Shown piece by piece: positions 55,975 to 64,000 of a DNA stretch of 64,000 nt; positions within the stretch are counted from its first letter, which is position 1, and every line of letters begins with the position of its first letter. The DNA is from Aquabacterium lacunae (GTDB taxonomy: Bacteria > Pseudomonadota > Gammaproteobacteria > Burkholderiales > Burkholderiaceae_C): positions 1-64,000 of the forward strand of contig NZ_SIXI01000002.1 in assembly GCF_004310865.1 (NCBI RefSeq), given 5' to 3'. The position numbers were made by a program, and so were the translations under genes. Under the pieces are notes generated by a model. It searched no databases. It was not told the origin of the DNA and saw nothing but the letters and a program-made list of their open reading frames with translations.

Positions 55975-58900
55975 TCACCCCACCCACTTGCGCGCGTTGC
56001 GGAACATGCGCAGCCAGGGGCTGGCATCGCTCAGGTTGCCGCTGGTCCAGCTCATCTGCACGTTGCGGAACACGCGCTCCGGGTGCGGCATCATGGCCGT
56101 GAAGCGGCCATCGGCCGTGGTCACCGCGGTCAGGCCACCGGGCGAACCGTTCGGGTTGAAGGGATACACCTCGGTGGGCGCGCCGGTGTGGTCCACAAAG
56201 CGCATGGCCTGGTGCACCTGGGCTGCGTTGCCGCGCTGGCTGAAATTGGCAAAGCCTTCACCGTGCGACACAGCGATCGGCAGGCGGCTGCCGGCCATGC
56301 CGGCGAAGAACAGCGAAGGGCTGTCCAGCACCTCGACCAGGCTCAGGCGGGCCTCGAAGCGGGTGCTCTGGTTGTGCGTGAACTTGGGCCAGTCTTGCGC
56401 GCCCGGGATGATCGGGCTCAGGGCCGCAAGCATCTGGCAACCGTTGCACACGCCCAGTGCGAAGGTGTCGCTGCGGCCGAAAAAGGCCTGGAACTGCTCG
56501 GCCAGCTGCGGGTTGAACATGATCGAACGGGCCCAGCCCTCACCAGCACCCAGCGTGTCACCGTAGCTGAAACCACCACAGGCAATGAAGCCCTGGTACT
56601 GGTCTAGGCGGGTGCGGCCGGCCTGCAGGTCGCTCATGTGCACGTCGAAGGTGTCAAAGCCCCCTTGCGCCACGGCGTAGGCCATTTCCACGTGCGAGTT
56701 CACACCCTGCTCGCGCAGGATGGCCACCTTGGGGCGGGCCTTGCGCACGAAGGGCGCGGCCACGTCGTCCAGCGGGTCGAAGCTCAGGTGCACGTGCATG
56801 CCCGGGTCGTTCGGCTGGCCGATGGTGGCGTGTTCGCTGTCGGCACAGGCGGGGTTGTCGCGCAGCTGGGCAATGCGCCAGCTGACCTCGTCCCAGGTCT
56901 TGTGCAGCTGCTCCAGCGGGGCCTTGAACACGTCCTTGGCATCGCGCCACACCTGCACCTCGTGCTGGCCTGCACCGCTCAGGATGGGCTTGCCGATCAC
57001 GTGGCTGTGCTTGCCCAGGCCGTGTTCGCGCAGGGTCTTGAGCACGGCGTCGCGGTCGGCCGTGCGCACCTGCAGCACCACACCCAGCTCTTCGTTGAAC
57101 AGGGCCTTGAGGGTCAGCTCGTTGCGGCGCTCGCCCACCTGGCCGGCCCAGTTCTTCGAATCACCGGTGTCGGCCAGGCTGTCGGAAATGCCATCGCCTT
57201 CCGTCACCAGCATGTCCACATTGATGGCCACGCCGGTGTGGCCCGCAAAGGCCATTTCGCACACGGTGGCCCACAGGCCGCCGTCGCCCCGGTCGTGGTA
57301 GGCCAGCAGCTTGCCTTCGGCGCGCAGGGCGTTCACCGCGCTCACCGTGGCCTTGAGCATCTCGGGGTTGTCCAGATCAGGCACGTCGTTGCCGAACTGC
57401 CCCAGCACCTGGGCCAGCATCGAGCCGCCCATGCGCTTCTTGCCTTCGCCCAGGTCGATCAGCACCAGCGTGGTGTCCAGGGCCTGGCCGTTTTCGCGGG
57501 TGATCAGCTGGGGCGTGAGCGTGCCGCGCACGTCAGCGATGGAAGCAAACGAGGTCACGATCAGCGACACCGGGGCCGTGACCTGCTTCGTCTGGCCGCC
57601 ATCGCTCCACTTGGTGCGCATGGACAGCGAATCCTTGCCCACCGGGATCGAGATGCCCAGGGCCGGGCACAGGTCCATGCCCACGGCCTTGACCGTGTCG
57701 TACAGGGCCGCGTCTTCGCCGGCTTCGCCGCAAGCAGCCATCCAGTTGGCCGACAGCTTCACGCGCGGCAGCTCGATGGGGGCGGCCAGCAGGTTGGTGA
57801 TGGCTTCGCCCACGGCCATGCGGCCCGAAGCGGGGGCATTGACCGAGGCCAGCGGCGTGCGCTCGCCCATGGCCATGGCTTCGCCGGCAAAGCCCTTGAA
57901 GTCGGCCAGGGTCACGGCCACGTCGGCCACGGGCACCTGCCAGGGGCCGACCATCTGGTCGCGGTGGTTCAGGCCACCCACGGTGCGGTCACCGATGGTG
58001 ATCAAAAAGCGCTTGCTGGCCACGGTGGGGTGACGCAGCACGTCCAGGGCCACGGTGCCCAGGTTCACGCCGGTCAGATCGACCTGGCCGCCATCCCACA
58101 CCACGCGCTGGACATCGCGGTGCATCTTGGGCGGCTTGCCCAGCAGCACGTCCATGGGCATGTCCACGGCCCTGTCGGCTTCAGGGCGGGTGGTGTCTTC
58201 CAGGATCAGCTCCAGCGCTTCCGTGGCGGTACCGATCACGCCGAAGGGGCAGCGCTCGCGCTCGCACATGGCGGTGAAGGTGGCCAGGCTTTCCGGCGCA
58301 ATGGCCAGCACATAGCGTTCCTGGCTTTCGTTGCACCAGATTTCTTTCGGGGCCATGCCGCTTTCTTCCAGCGGCACCTTGCTCAGGTCGAAGCGTGCGC
58401 CCTTGCCGGCGCCATCGACCAGCTCAGGAAAGGCGTTGGAGATGCCACCCGCGCCCACGTCGTGAATGGCGAGGATGGGGTTGTTCGCGCCCAGACCCCA
58501 GCAGTGGTTGATCACCTCTTGGGCACGGCGCTCGATTTCAGGGTTGCCACGTTGCACCGAGTCAAAATCAAGCGCAGCCGAGTTGGTACCCGCCGCCATC
58601 GACGACGCGGCCGCGCCGGCCATGCCGATGCGCATGCCCGGGCCGCCCAGCTGGATCAGCAGCGTGCCGGCACCGAACACGATCTTCTTGGTCTGTTCGC
58701 TGCTGATGGTGCCGATGCCACCGGCGATCATGATGGGCTTGTGGTAACCACGGCGGATGCCGGCTTCGCCCTCGCCCACGGTCTGCTCGAACACGCGGAA
58801 GTAGCCGCCCAGGTTGGCACGACCGAATTCGTTGTTGAAGGCGGCACCGCCCAACGGGCCTTCGATCATGATCTGCAGCGGGCTGGCGATGTGCTCGGGC

Positions 58901-60021
58901 TTGCCCACCGGGTTCTGCTCCCAGGGTTCGCTGGTGCCGGGCAGGTTCAGGTTCGACACCGAAAAGCCCGTCAGACCCGACTTGGGGCGCGAACCGCGGC
59001 CGGTGGCGCCTTCGTCGCGAATCTCGCCGCCCGCGCCGGTCGATGCGCCCGGGAAGGGCGAAATGGCCGTGGGGTGGTTGTGCGTTTCCACCTTCATCAG
59101 CACATGGGCCAGCTCTTCGCGGGCCTTGTACTGCGGGGCGTTGGTGTAGCCCTCGGGCATCCAGCGCTCGATGGCATGGCCCTCCATCACCGAGGCGTTG
59201 TCCGAGTAGGCCACCACCGTGTGCTGCGGGCTGATCTTTTCGGTGTTGCGGATCATGCCGAACATCGACAGGTCTTGCGCCTGGCCGTCGATGGTGAACT
59301 TCGCGTTGAAGATCTTGTGGCGGCAGTGTTCGCTGTTGGCCTGCGCGAACATGGTCAGCTCCACGTCGGTGGGGTTGCGCTTCAGGCCGGTGAAGGCGTT
59401 GACCAGGTAGTCGATCTCGTCGTCCGACAGCGCCAGGCCGAAGGTGACGTTGGCTTCTTCCAGCGCCTTGCGGCCATGGCCCAGCACGTCCACATGGGCC
59501 AGGGGAGCGCCTTGCTTGTCGTCGAACAGGCGCGCGGCATCTTCGCGCGCCAGCAGCACGCTTTCGGTCATGCGGTCGTGCAGCACGGCGGCCAGGGCCG
59601 ACAGTTCATCAGCGCTCAAGGGCTTGGCGCCACCGGCCAGGCCGCCGGTCAGCGTGCCCAGCAGGCCGGGCTTCACCGCAATGCGGAACTCGGTCACGCG
59701 CTCGACCCGGCGAATGCCCAGGCCGCAGTTGTGCGCGATGTCGGTGGCCTTCGAGGCCCAGGGCGACACGGTGCCCAGGCGCGGGGCCACCACAATCAGG
59801 TCGCCCTCGGTGGCGCCGTCATAGGCATCACCGTAAGTGAGCAGAGCGCCCAGCTTGTCGAGTTCGGCCGCCGGCAGGGCCTGATCGACCGCCACCCAGT
59901 GCACAAACCGGGCGTGCACGGCGGTGACTTTGGGGTTGATGGCTTGGAGCTTGGGCAGCAGGGCCTGAACTTGGTGGGGCGCCAGGGCGTTGCCGCCCTC
60001 GAAGTGCATCAGCTGGGTCAT
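55975..60021 (-). CDS. purL: Phosphoribosylformylglycinamidine synthase
   Basis: This large single-chain enzyme (1348 residues) makes FGAM in purine synthesis. An N-terminal PurS-like region is followed by two AIRS-type ATP-binding halves ([41 protein letters not shown]-like and [15 protein letters not shown] segments). The C-terminal glutaminase has nucleophile Cys1192 (VCNGCQ) and His1313/Glu1315 (HPE). The ATG at 60021 is chosen as the family start. It is divergent from map. Confidence 0.97.
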   Translation of the reverse strand: MTQLMHFEGGNALAPHQVQALLPKLQAINPKVTAVHARFVHWVAVDQALPAAELDKLGALLTYGDAYDGATEGDLIVVAPRLGTVSPWASKATDIAHNCGLGIRRVERVTEFRIAVKPGLLGTLTGGLAGGAKPLSADELSALAAVLHDRMTESVLLAREDAARLFDDKQGAPLAHVDVLGHGRKALEEANVTFGLALSDDEIDYLVNAFTGLKRNPTDVELTMFAQANSEHCRHKIFNAKFTIDGQAQDLSMFGMIRNTEKISPQHTVVAYSDNASVMEGHAIERWMPEGYTNAPQYKAREELAHVLMKVETHNHPTAISPFPGASTGAGGEIRDEGATGRGSRPKSGLTGFSVSNLNLPGTSEPWEQNPVGKPEHIASPLQIMIEGPLGGAAFNNEFGRANLGGYFRVFEQTVGEGEAGIRRGYHKPIMIAGGIGTISSEQTKKIVFGAGTLLIQLGGPGMRIGMAGAAASSMAAGTNSAALDFDSVQRGNPEIERRAQEVINHCWGLGANNPILAIHDVGAGGISNAFPELVDGAGKGARFDLSKVPLEESGMAPKEIWCNESQERYVLAIAPESLATFTAMCERERCPFGVIGTATEALELILEDTTRPEADRAVDMPMDVLLGKPPKMHRDVQRVVWDGGQVDLTGVNLGTVALDVLRHPTVASKRFLITIGDRTVGGLNHRDQMVGPWQVPVADVAVTLADFKGFAGEAMAMGERTPLASVNAPASGRMAVGEAITNLLAAPIELPRVKLSANWMAACGEAGEDAALYDTVKAVGMDLCPALGISIPVGKDSLSMRTKWSDGGQTKQVTAPVSLIVTSFASIADVRGTLTPQLITRENGQALDTTLVLIDLGEGKKRMGGSMLAQVLGQFGNDVPDLDNPEMLKATVSAVNALRAEGKLLAYHDRGDGGLWATVCEMAFAGHTGVAINVDMLVTEGDGISDSLADTGDSKNWAGQVGERRNELTLKALFNEELGVVLQVRTADRDAVLKTLREHGLGKHSHVIGKPILSGAGQHEVQVWRDAKDVFKAPLEQLHKTWDEVSWRIAQLRDNPACADSEHATIGQPNDPGMHVHLSFDPLDDVAAPFVRKARPKVAILREQGVNSHVEMAYAVAQGGFDTFDVHMSDLQAGRTRLDQYQGFIACGGFSYGDTLGAGEGWARSIMFNPQLAEQFQAFFGRSDTFALGVCNGCQMLAALSPIIPGAQDWPKFTHNQSTRFEARLSLVEVLDSPSLFFAGMAGSRLPIAVSHGEGFANFSQRGNAAQVHQAMRFVDHTGAPTEVYPFNPNGSPGGLTAVTTADGRFTAMMPHPERVFRNVQMSWTSGNLSDASPWLRMFRNARKWVG

Positions 60022-60064
60022 CGCGGTGGGGTCGGTTGCGTCAGGCAGGGCCTGAAAATGAGAC

Positions 60065-60084
60065 CGCCCTGCCGAAGCAGGGCG
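60065..60084 (-). promoter_or_regulatory. UUCG-capped hairpin in the purL leader
   Basis: On the minus strand CGCCCTGC-TTCG-GCAGGGCG forms an 8-bp stem with the very stable C(UUCG)G tetraloop. It lies 44 bases before the purL ATG, after a TAAAAT -10 candidate (60102-60107). It is followed by TCTCATTTT, so it could attenuate transcription. Confidence 0.5.
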
Positions 60085-60131
60085 TGATCGAAACTTTGGG
60101 GATTTTACCAAGGGCTGGCAGGCGAATCCGG

Positions 60132-60137
60132 GATAAT
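60132..60137 (+). promoter_or_regulatory. Candidate -10 element of map
   Basis: GATAAT ends 9 bases before the map ATG, implying an almost leaderless mRNA. The surrounding GATAATCC also precedes earP (6136). Confidence 0.3.
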
Positions 60138-60146
60138 CCTGCACCC

Positions 60147-60959
60147 ATGAGCATCACCATCAAAACCGGCGCCGACATCGACGCCATGCGCGTCGCCGGT
60201 CGCCTCGCTTCCGAGGTGCTGGACTACCTCACCCCCTTCGTCAAGCCCGGCGTCACCACCGAGGCCCTGGACAAGCTCGCCCATGACTACATGGTCAACG
60301 AGCAAGGCACCATCCCCGCCCCGCTGAACTATGCCCCAGGCGGCCATGCGCCCTACCCCAAGTCGATCTGCACCTCGATCAACCACCAGGTGTGCCACGG
60401 CATCCCGAATGATCGCGCCCTGAAAGACGGCGACATCGTCAACATCGACATCACCGTCATCAAAGACGGCTGGCATGGCGACACCAGCCGCATGTTCGTG
60501 GTGGGCAATGGCTCGATCGCGGCCAAGCGCCTGTGCAGCCTCACCTACGAAGCCATGTGGAAGGGCATTGCCAAGGTCAGGCCCGGCGCACGCCTGGGCG
60601 ACATTGGCCACACCATCCAGACCTTTGCCGAAAACCAGGGCTTCTCCATCGTGCGCGAGTTCTGCGGCCACGGCATCGGCCAGAAGTTCCATGAAGAGCC
60701 GCAAGTGCTGCACTACGGTCGCCCCGGCACCCTGGAAGAGCTGAAAACCGGCATGGTCTTCACCATCGAGCCCATGATCAATGCGGGCAAGCGCGACATC
60801 AAATCCCTGGGCGACGGCTGGACCATCGTCACCAAAGACCGCTCGCTGTCGGCCCAGTGGGAGCACACCATCCTGGTCACCGAAACCGGCTACGAAGTGC
60901 TGACCCTGTCGGCTGGCAGCCCGCCACCACCGGACTTCATCACCGCCACGCGCACCTGA
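60147..60959 (+). CDS. map: Type I methionine aminopeptidase
   Basis: The enzyme (270 residues) removes initiator methionine from new proteins. All five metal ligands are visible: Asp101, Asp112, His175, Glu208 and Glu239, with His84 in QVCHGIPN. The C-terminus carries a short Ser/Pro-rich extension. It is divergent from purL and precedes glnD. Confidence 0.96.
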   Translation: MSITIKTGADIDAMRVAGRLASEVLDYLTPFVKPGVTTEALDKLAHDYMVNEQGTIPAPLNYAPGGHAPYPKSICTSINHQVCHGIPNDRALKDGDIVNIDITVIKDGWHGDTSRMFVVGNGSIAAKRLCSLTYEAMWKGIAKVRPGARLGDIGHTIQTFAENQGFSIVREFCGHGIGQKFHEEPQVLHYGRPGTLEELKTGMVFTIEPMINAGKRDIKSLGDGWTIVTKDRSLSAQWEHTILVTETGYEVLTLSAGSPPPPDFITATRT

Positions 60960-61058
60960 GCACCGCCTGACCCGCCAGGGGCCGCCCTCGAAGTGCGCTG
61001 CCCCTGACGATCACCCCGCCGCACGCTCCCAGGGCGTGCCCAACACCCTGCTGTACCC

Positions 61059-63653
61059 ATGCCCCTGGACATCGCCGCCCTGCGCACCGACTTCAAGGCT
61101 GCCAAAGCCGAACTGGTGAAACAGTTCGCCGACGCACGCCCCACCACCGCCTCGGCCAAACGGCTGCTGGTGCAGATGGCGCGCCTGGTCGACCGCACGC
61201 TGGGCCAGATCTGGGAAGCCAACGGCCTGCCCAAGGGTGCGGCCCTGGTGGCCGTGGGCGGCTACGGGCGCGGCGAGCTGTTCCCCCATTCCGATGTGGA
61301 CGTGCTGATCCTGCTGCCGGTGTCGCCCTCGGTGCTGGGCGATGAATCGCTGGCTCCAGCGCTGGAAGGCTTCATCAGCAATTGCTGGGACGTGGGCCTG
61401 GAGATCGGCTCGTCGGTGCGCACCGTGCAAGAGTGCGTGGAAGAAGCCGAACGCGACGTGACCGTGCAGACGTCGCTGCTGGAAGCTCGCCACCTGCATG
61501 GCTCGAAGGTGCGTTTCAACGAAATGACCAAGGCCACGCGCGCCGCCATGGACGTGCCGGCCTTCGTGCGCGCCAAGACGCTGGAAATGCGCCAGCGCCA
61601 CACCAAATACGAAGACACGCCCTACTCCCTGGAGCCCAACTGCAAGGAAAGCCCTGGCGGCCTGCGTGACCTGCAGGTCGTGATCTGGCTGGCCCGTGCG
61701 GCCGGCCTGGGCCGCAACTGGCAGGAGATGGCCCAGAAGGGCCTGCTCACGCCGTTTGAGGCCAAGCAACTGGCGGTCAATGAAGGGCAGCTCAAGCTGA
61801 TCCGCGCGCGCCTGCACCAGATCGCCGGGCGGCGCGAAGACCGCCTGGTGTTCGACCTGCAAAACAGCGTGGCCGAAACCTTCGGCTACCGCAACACCAA
61901 GGCCCAGCGCGCCAGCGAAGCGCTCATGAAGCGCTACTACTGGGCGGCCAAGGCGGTCACCCAGCTCAACCAGATCCTGATGCTCAACATCGAGGAGCGC
62001 ATCAACGGCAGCCAGGACGCCCCGATGCGTCGCATCGACGAGCAGTTCTTCGACCGCGGTGGCCTGCTGGAAGTGGCCAGCGACGACATCTACGAAAAAG
62101 ACCAGACCGCCATCCTGCGCACCTTCCTGACCCTGCAGAGGGAAGACACCATCAAGGGCCTGTCGGCCCGCACCCTGCGCGCGCTGTACAACGCCCGTGG
62201 CCTGATGGACGGCGAGTTCCGCCGAGACCCGGTCAACCGCGCCACTTTCATCGAGATCCTCAAGGAACACCACGGCCAGACCCGCCTGTTCCGGCTCATG
62301 AACCAGACCAGCGTGCTGGGCCGCTACCTGTGGGTGTTCCGGCGCATCGTGGGCCAGATGCAGCACGACCTGTTCCACGTGTACACGGTTGACCAGCACA
62401 TACTGATGGTGGTGCGCAATGTGCGCCGCTTCTTCATTCCCGAGCACGCGCACGAGTACCCCTACTGCACGCAACTGGCCGCCGAATGGGACAAGCCGTG
62501 GCTGCTCTACATCGCCGCCCTCTTCCATGACGTGGCCAAGGGCCGCGGGGGTGACCACTCGGAGCTGGGCGTGGTGGAAGTGCGCCGGTTCTGCCGCGAC
62601 CATGGCATCGACCCTGAAGACAGCAAGCTGGTCGAGTTCCTGGTGGGCGAGCACCTGACCATGTCGCGCGTGGCCCAGAAGGAAGACCTGTCCGACCCGG
62701 ACGTGATCCAGGCCTTCGCCCAGCGCATGGGCACCGAGCGGCGCCTGACGGCCCTGTACCTGCTGACGGTGGCCGACATCCGCGGCACCAGCCCCAAGGT
62801 GTGGAACGCCTGGAAGGGCAAGCTGCTGGAAGACCTCTACAAGCTCACCTTGCGCGCATTGGGTGGCGCCCGCCCCCACATGGATGCCGAGATCGAAGCT
62901 CGCAAGCAGCAGGCGCTGAAATCGCTGGCCCTGCGCTCGGCCCGCCCCGGCATGGAAGACGAGCTCTGGAAGACGCTCGACATGAGCTACTTCGCTCGGC
63001 ATGACGCCTCGGACATCGCCTGGCACACGCGCTCTCTCTCGCGCCTGGTGCGCACCGAGCAGCCCATTGTGAAGGCCCGCCTGTCGTCGGTGGGCGAAGG
63101 CCTGCAGGTGCTCGTGTACACCCCCGACCGCGCCGATGTGTTCGCGCGCATTTGCGGCTACTTCGAGCGAACGGGCTACAACATCCTGGACGCCCGGGTG
63201 CACACCACGAAGATCGGCTATGCACTCGACACCTTCCAGGTGATCGCCGGGCCCAACGCCCGCCACGATGGCATCCACTACCGCGAGCTGATCAGCCTGG
63301 TCGAAAGCCAGCTGGTCGAGGCTTTGGCCACCGACAAGCCCCTGCATGAGCCCACACGGGGCCGACTGTCGCGCCGCGTGAAATCCTTCCCCATCCAGCC
63401 GCGCCTGAGCTTGCGCCCTGACGAGCGTGGCCAGCGCTTCCTGCTGTCGATCTCGGCCAGTGACCGCTCGGGCCTGCTGTACGCCATCGCACGCGTGCTG
63501 GCGCAGCACCGTGTGAACGTGCAATTGGCCAAGATCGACACCCTGGGTGAACGGGTGGAAGACACCTTCCTGATCGACGGCCCCATGCTGCGCCAGGACA
63601 AGGCGCAGCTGGCGCTGGAGACCGAGCTGCTGGAAGTGCTGTCGCCTCAGTGA
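61059..63653 (+). CDS. glnD: Bifunctional [protein-PII] uridylyltransferase/uridylyl-removing enzyme
   Basis: GlnD (864 residues) senses glutamine and modifies PII, which sets NtrBC and glutamine synthetase activity. The nucleotidyltransferase motif GGYGRGELFPHSDVDVL is at about 68-84, the HD hydrolase site is FHDVAKGRGGDHSELG, and two ACT domains fill the C-terminus (VLVYTPDRADVFARICGYFERTGYNILDARVHT; ISASDRSGLLYAIARVLAQHRVNVQLAKI). The sigma-54/NtrC-like control sites at 40-46 kb would act downstream of this enzyme. Confidence 0.97.
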   Translation: MPLDIAALRTDFKAAKAELVKQFADARPTTASAKRLLVQMARLVDRTLGQIWEANGLPKGAALVAVGGYGRGELFPHSDVDVLILLPVSPSVLGDESLAPALEGFISNCWDVGLEIGSSVRTVQECVEEAERDVTVQTSLLEARHLHGSKVRFNEMTKATRAAMDVPAFVRAKTLEMRQRHTKYEDTPYSLEPNCKESPGGLRDLQVVIWLARAAGLGRNWQEMAQKGLLTPFEAKQLAVNEGQLKLIRARLHQIAGRREDRLVFDLQNSVAETFGYRNTKAQRASEALMKRYYWAAKAVTQLNQILMLNIEERINGSQDAPMRRIDEQFFDRGGLLEVASDDIYEKDQTAILRTFLTLQREDTIKGLSARTLRALYNARGLMDGEFRRDPVNRATFIEILKEHHGQTRLFRLMNQTSVLGRYLWVFRRIVGQMQHDLFHVYTVDQHILMVVRNVRRFFIPEHAHEYPYCTQLAAEWDKPWLLYIAALFHDVAKGRGGDHSELGVVEVRRFCRDHGIDPEDSKLVEFLVGEHLTMSRVAQKEDLSDPDVIQAFAQRMGTERRLTALYLLTVADIRGTSPKVWNAWKGKLLEDLYKLTLRALGGARPHMDAEIEARKQQALKSLALRSARPGMEDELWKTLDMSYFARHDASDIAWHTRSLSRLVRTEQPIVKARLSSVGEGLQVLVYTPDRADVFARICGYFERTGYNILDARVHTTKIGYALDTFQVIAGPNARHDGIHYRELISLVESQLVEALATDKPLHEPTRGRLSRRVKSFPIQPRLSLRPDERGQRFLLSISASDRSGLLYAIARVLAQHRVNVQLAKIDTLGERVEDTFLIDGPMLRQDKAQLALETELLEVLSPQ

Positions 63654-63662
63654 CGGTGCTCG

Positions 63663-63866
63663 TCAGGCTGGCTCTTTGGGGTCGAGCAGCAATTCGAGCT
63701 GGGTGATCTGATCACGCAGCATCAGGCGGCGCTTTTTCAGACGACGCAGGGCGAGTTCGTCCACCGGTTGCTGGTGGCCAGCACGGTCGATCAGGTTGTC
63801 GAGGTCGGCGTGCTCCATGCGGAGCTCGATCAGGCGGCGGTGGGGTGAATGCAGGTTCTCTTGCAT
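63663..63866 (-). CDS. DUF465 (YdcH family) small protein
   Basis: This 67-residue helical protein carries the DUF465 pattern: a helix with HRRLIELRMEHADLDNLIDRA, then LRRLKKRRLMLRDQITQLE. The function is unknown. The start at 63866 fits the family; no strong ribosome binding site is seen. It is convergent with glnD. Confidence 0.88.
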   Translation of the reverse strand: MQENLHSPHRRLIELRMEHADLDNLIDRAGHQQPVDELALRRLKKRRLMLRDQITQLELLLDPKEPA

Positions 63867-63953
63867 GGTGGCAAAGGAGGGAACACCCGAGGGTCGCGCC
63901 ACACTGATTTACAGGGGAAGCAACGCGCAAGCGCACTGGCCAGTCTTTTCGCG

Positions 63954-63959
63954 ATTATA
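63954..63959 (-). promoter_or_regulatory. TATAAT -10 candidate of the DUF465 gene
   Basis: The minus strand reads a perfect TATAAT 87 bases before the DUF465 start. No good -35 partner is present. Confidence 0.4.
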
Positions 63960-64000
63960 GTTTTCCCATGATCAGACAGCCATCCGGCCATCGCCTTGTG

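Noticed and set aside
56638-60087. Open frame of about 1149 codons antisense to purL
   Set aside because: purL on the other strand is complete and conserved. In GC-rich DNA the antisense frame often lacks stops; the translated sequence is His/Gly/Val-rich and matches nothing.
61011-63524. Open frame of about 837 codons antisense to glnD
   Set aside because: glnD fully explains the region; the antisense frame has no family features.
63968-64000. Possible start of a plus-strand gene (MIRQPSGHRLV) at the right edge
   Set aside because: Only eleven codons are visible, with no ribosome binding site; too short to support.

Overview
The window is chromosomal DNA of a high-GC betaproteobacterium. 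I place it in the order Burkholderiales, most likely Comamonadaceae or a neighbouring genus; this is inferred from gene content and arrangement, not from an rRNA gene. Supporting signs are the EarP/EF-P arginine-rhamnosylation pair, the trmJ-cysE pair, the large single-chain PurL, and a nitrate assimilation locus. Coding density is high, almost every gene is a conserved single-copy function, and only the first ~340 bases look like a mobile-element remnant.

Layout. Bases 1-337 hold a repeat pair typical of IS21-type element ends and are poorer in GC. Then, on the minus strand, come tRNA-His, ppiD, tRNA-Val, hupB, pgsA, a small lipoprotein and uvrC. earP and efp are on the plus strand, followed by a response-regulator diguanylate cyclase. 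mutS, an Anbu proteasome homologue and dusA form a minus-strand operon next to suhB. trmJ and cysE follow on the plus strand. A minus-strand operon of acyl-CoA dehydrogenase, APH-type kinase and SDR genes (18-20 kb) is divergent from a LysR regulator and an M48 lipoprotein protease. Next are mogA, darP and pmbA, a TRAP transporter whose binding protein and membrane genes are convergent, yqeY and rpsU. A chain perM-hda-HAD-pcnB-folK follows, joined by four-base stop/start overlaps. Lipid, tRNA and nucleotide genes (plsY, yciO, rnm-like, dcd) fill 36-40.6 kb.

The most informative region is 40.6-50.3 kb, a nitrate assimilation locus. It contains a NarK/NasA transporter, a PP2C phosphatase-kinase fusion, an FAD/NAD electron-transfer protein that matches only the N-terminal half of NirB, a free-standing exported protein with two nitrate-sensor-like P-boxes, a molybdopterin nitrate reductase with a C-terminal [2Fe-2S] domain, and YbiB. 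Each of the four plus-strand metabolic or sensor genes has a good sigma-54 promoter candidate (GG-N10-GC within TGG...TTGC). Two of these regions also carry NtrC-like sites (TGCAC-N7-GTGC). The locus therefore reads as an NtrC/sigma-54 nitrogen regulon with an unusual periplasmic sensor. No nitrite reductase is present in the window.

The right part holds a DMT transporter, DUF2322, two uncharacterised envelope proteins (a propeller/PH-like membrane protein and a DUF945-TPR fusion), purL, map, glnD and a DUF465 protein. glnD encodes the PII uridylyltransferase that feeds the NtrBC pathway, which fits the regulatory reading of the nitrate locus. Main candidates for new biology are the exported double-P-box protein in a sigma-54 nitrate regulon, the kinase/ACAD/SDR operon that may degrade hydroxyacyl-CoAs, and an Anbu protease inside a mutS operon.
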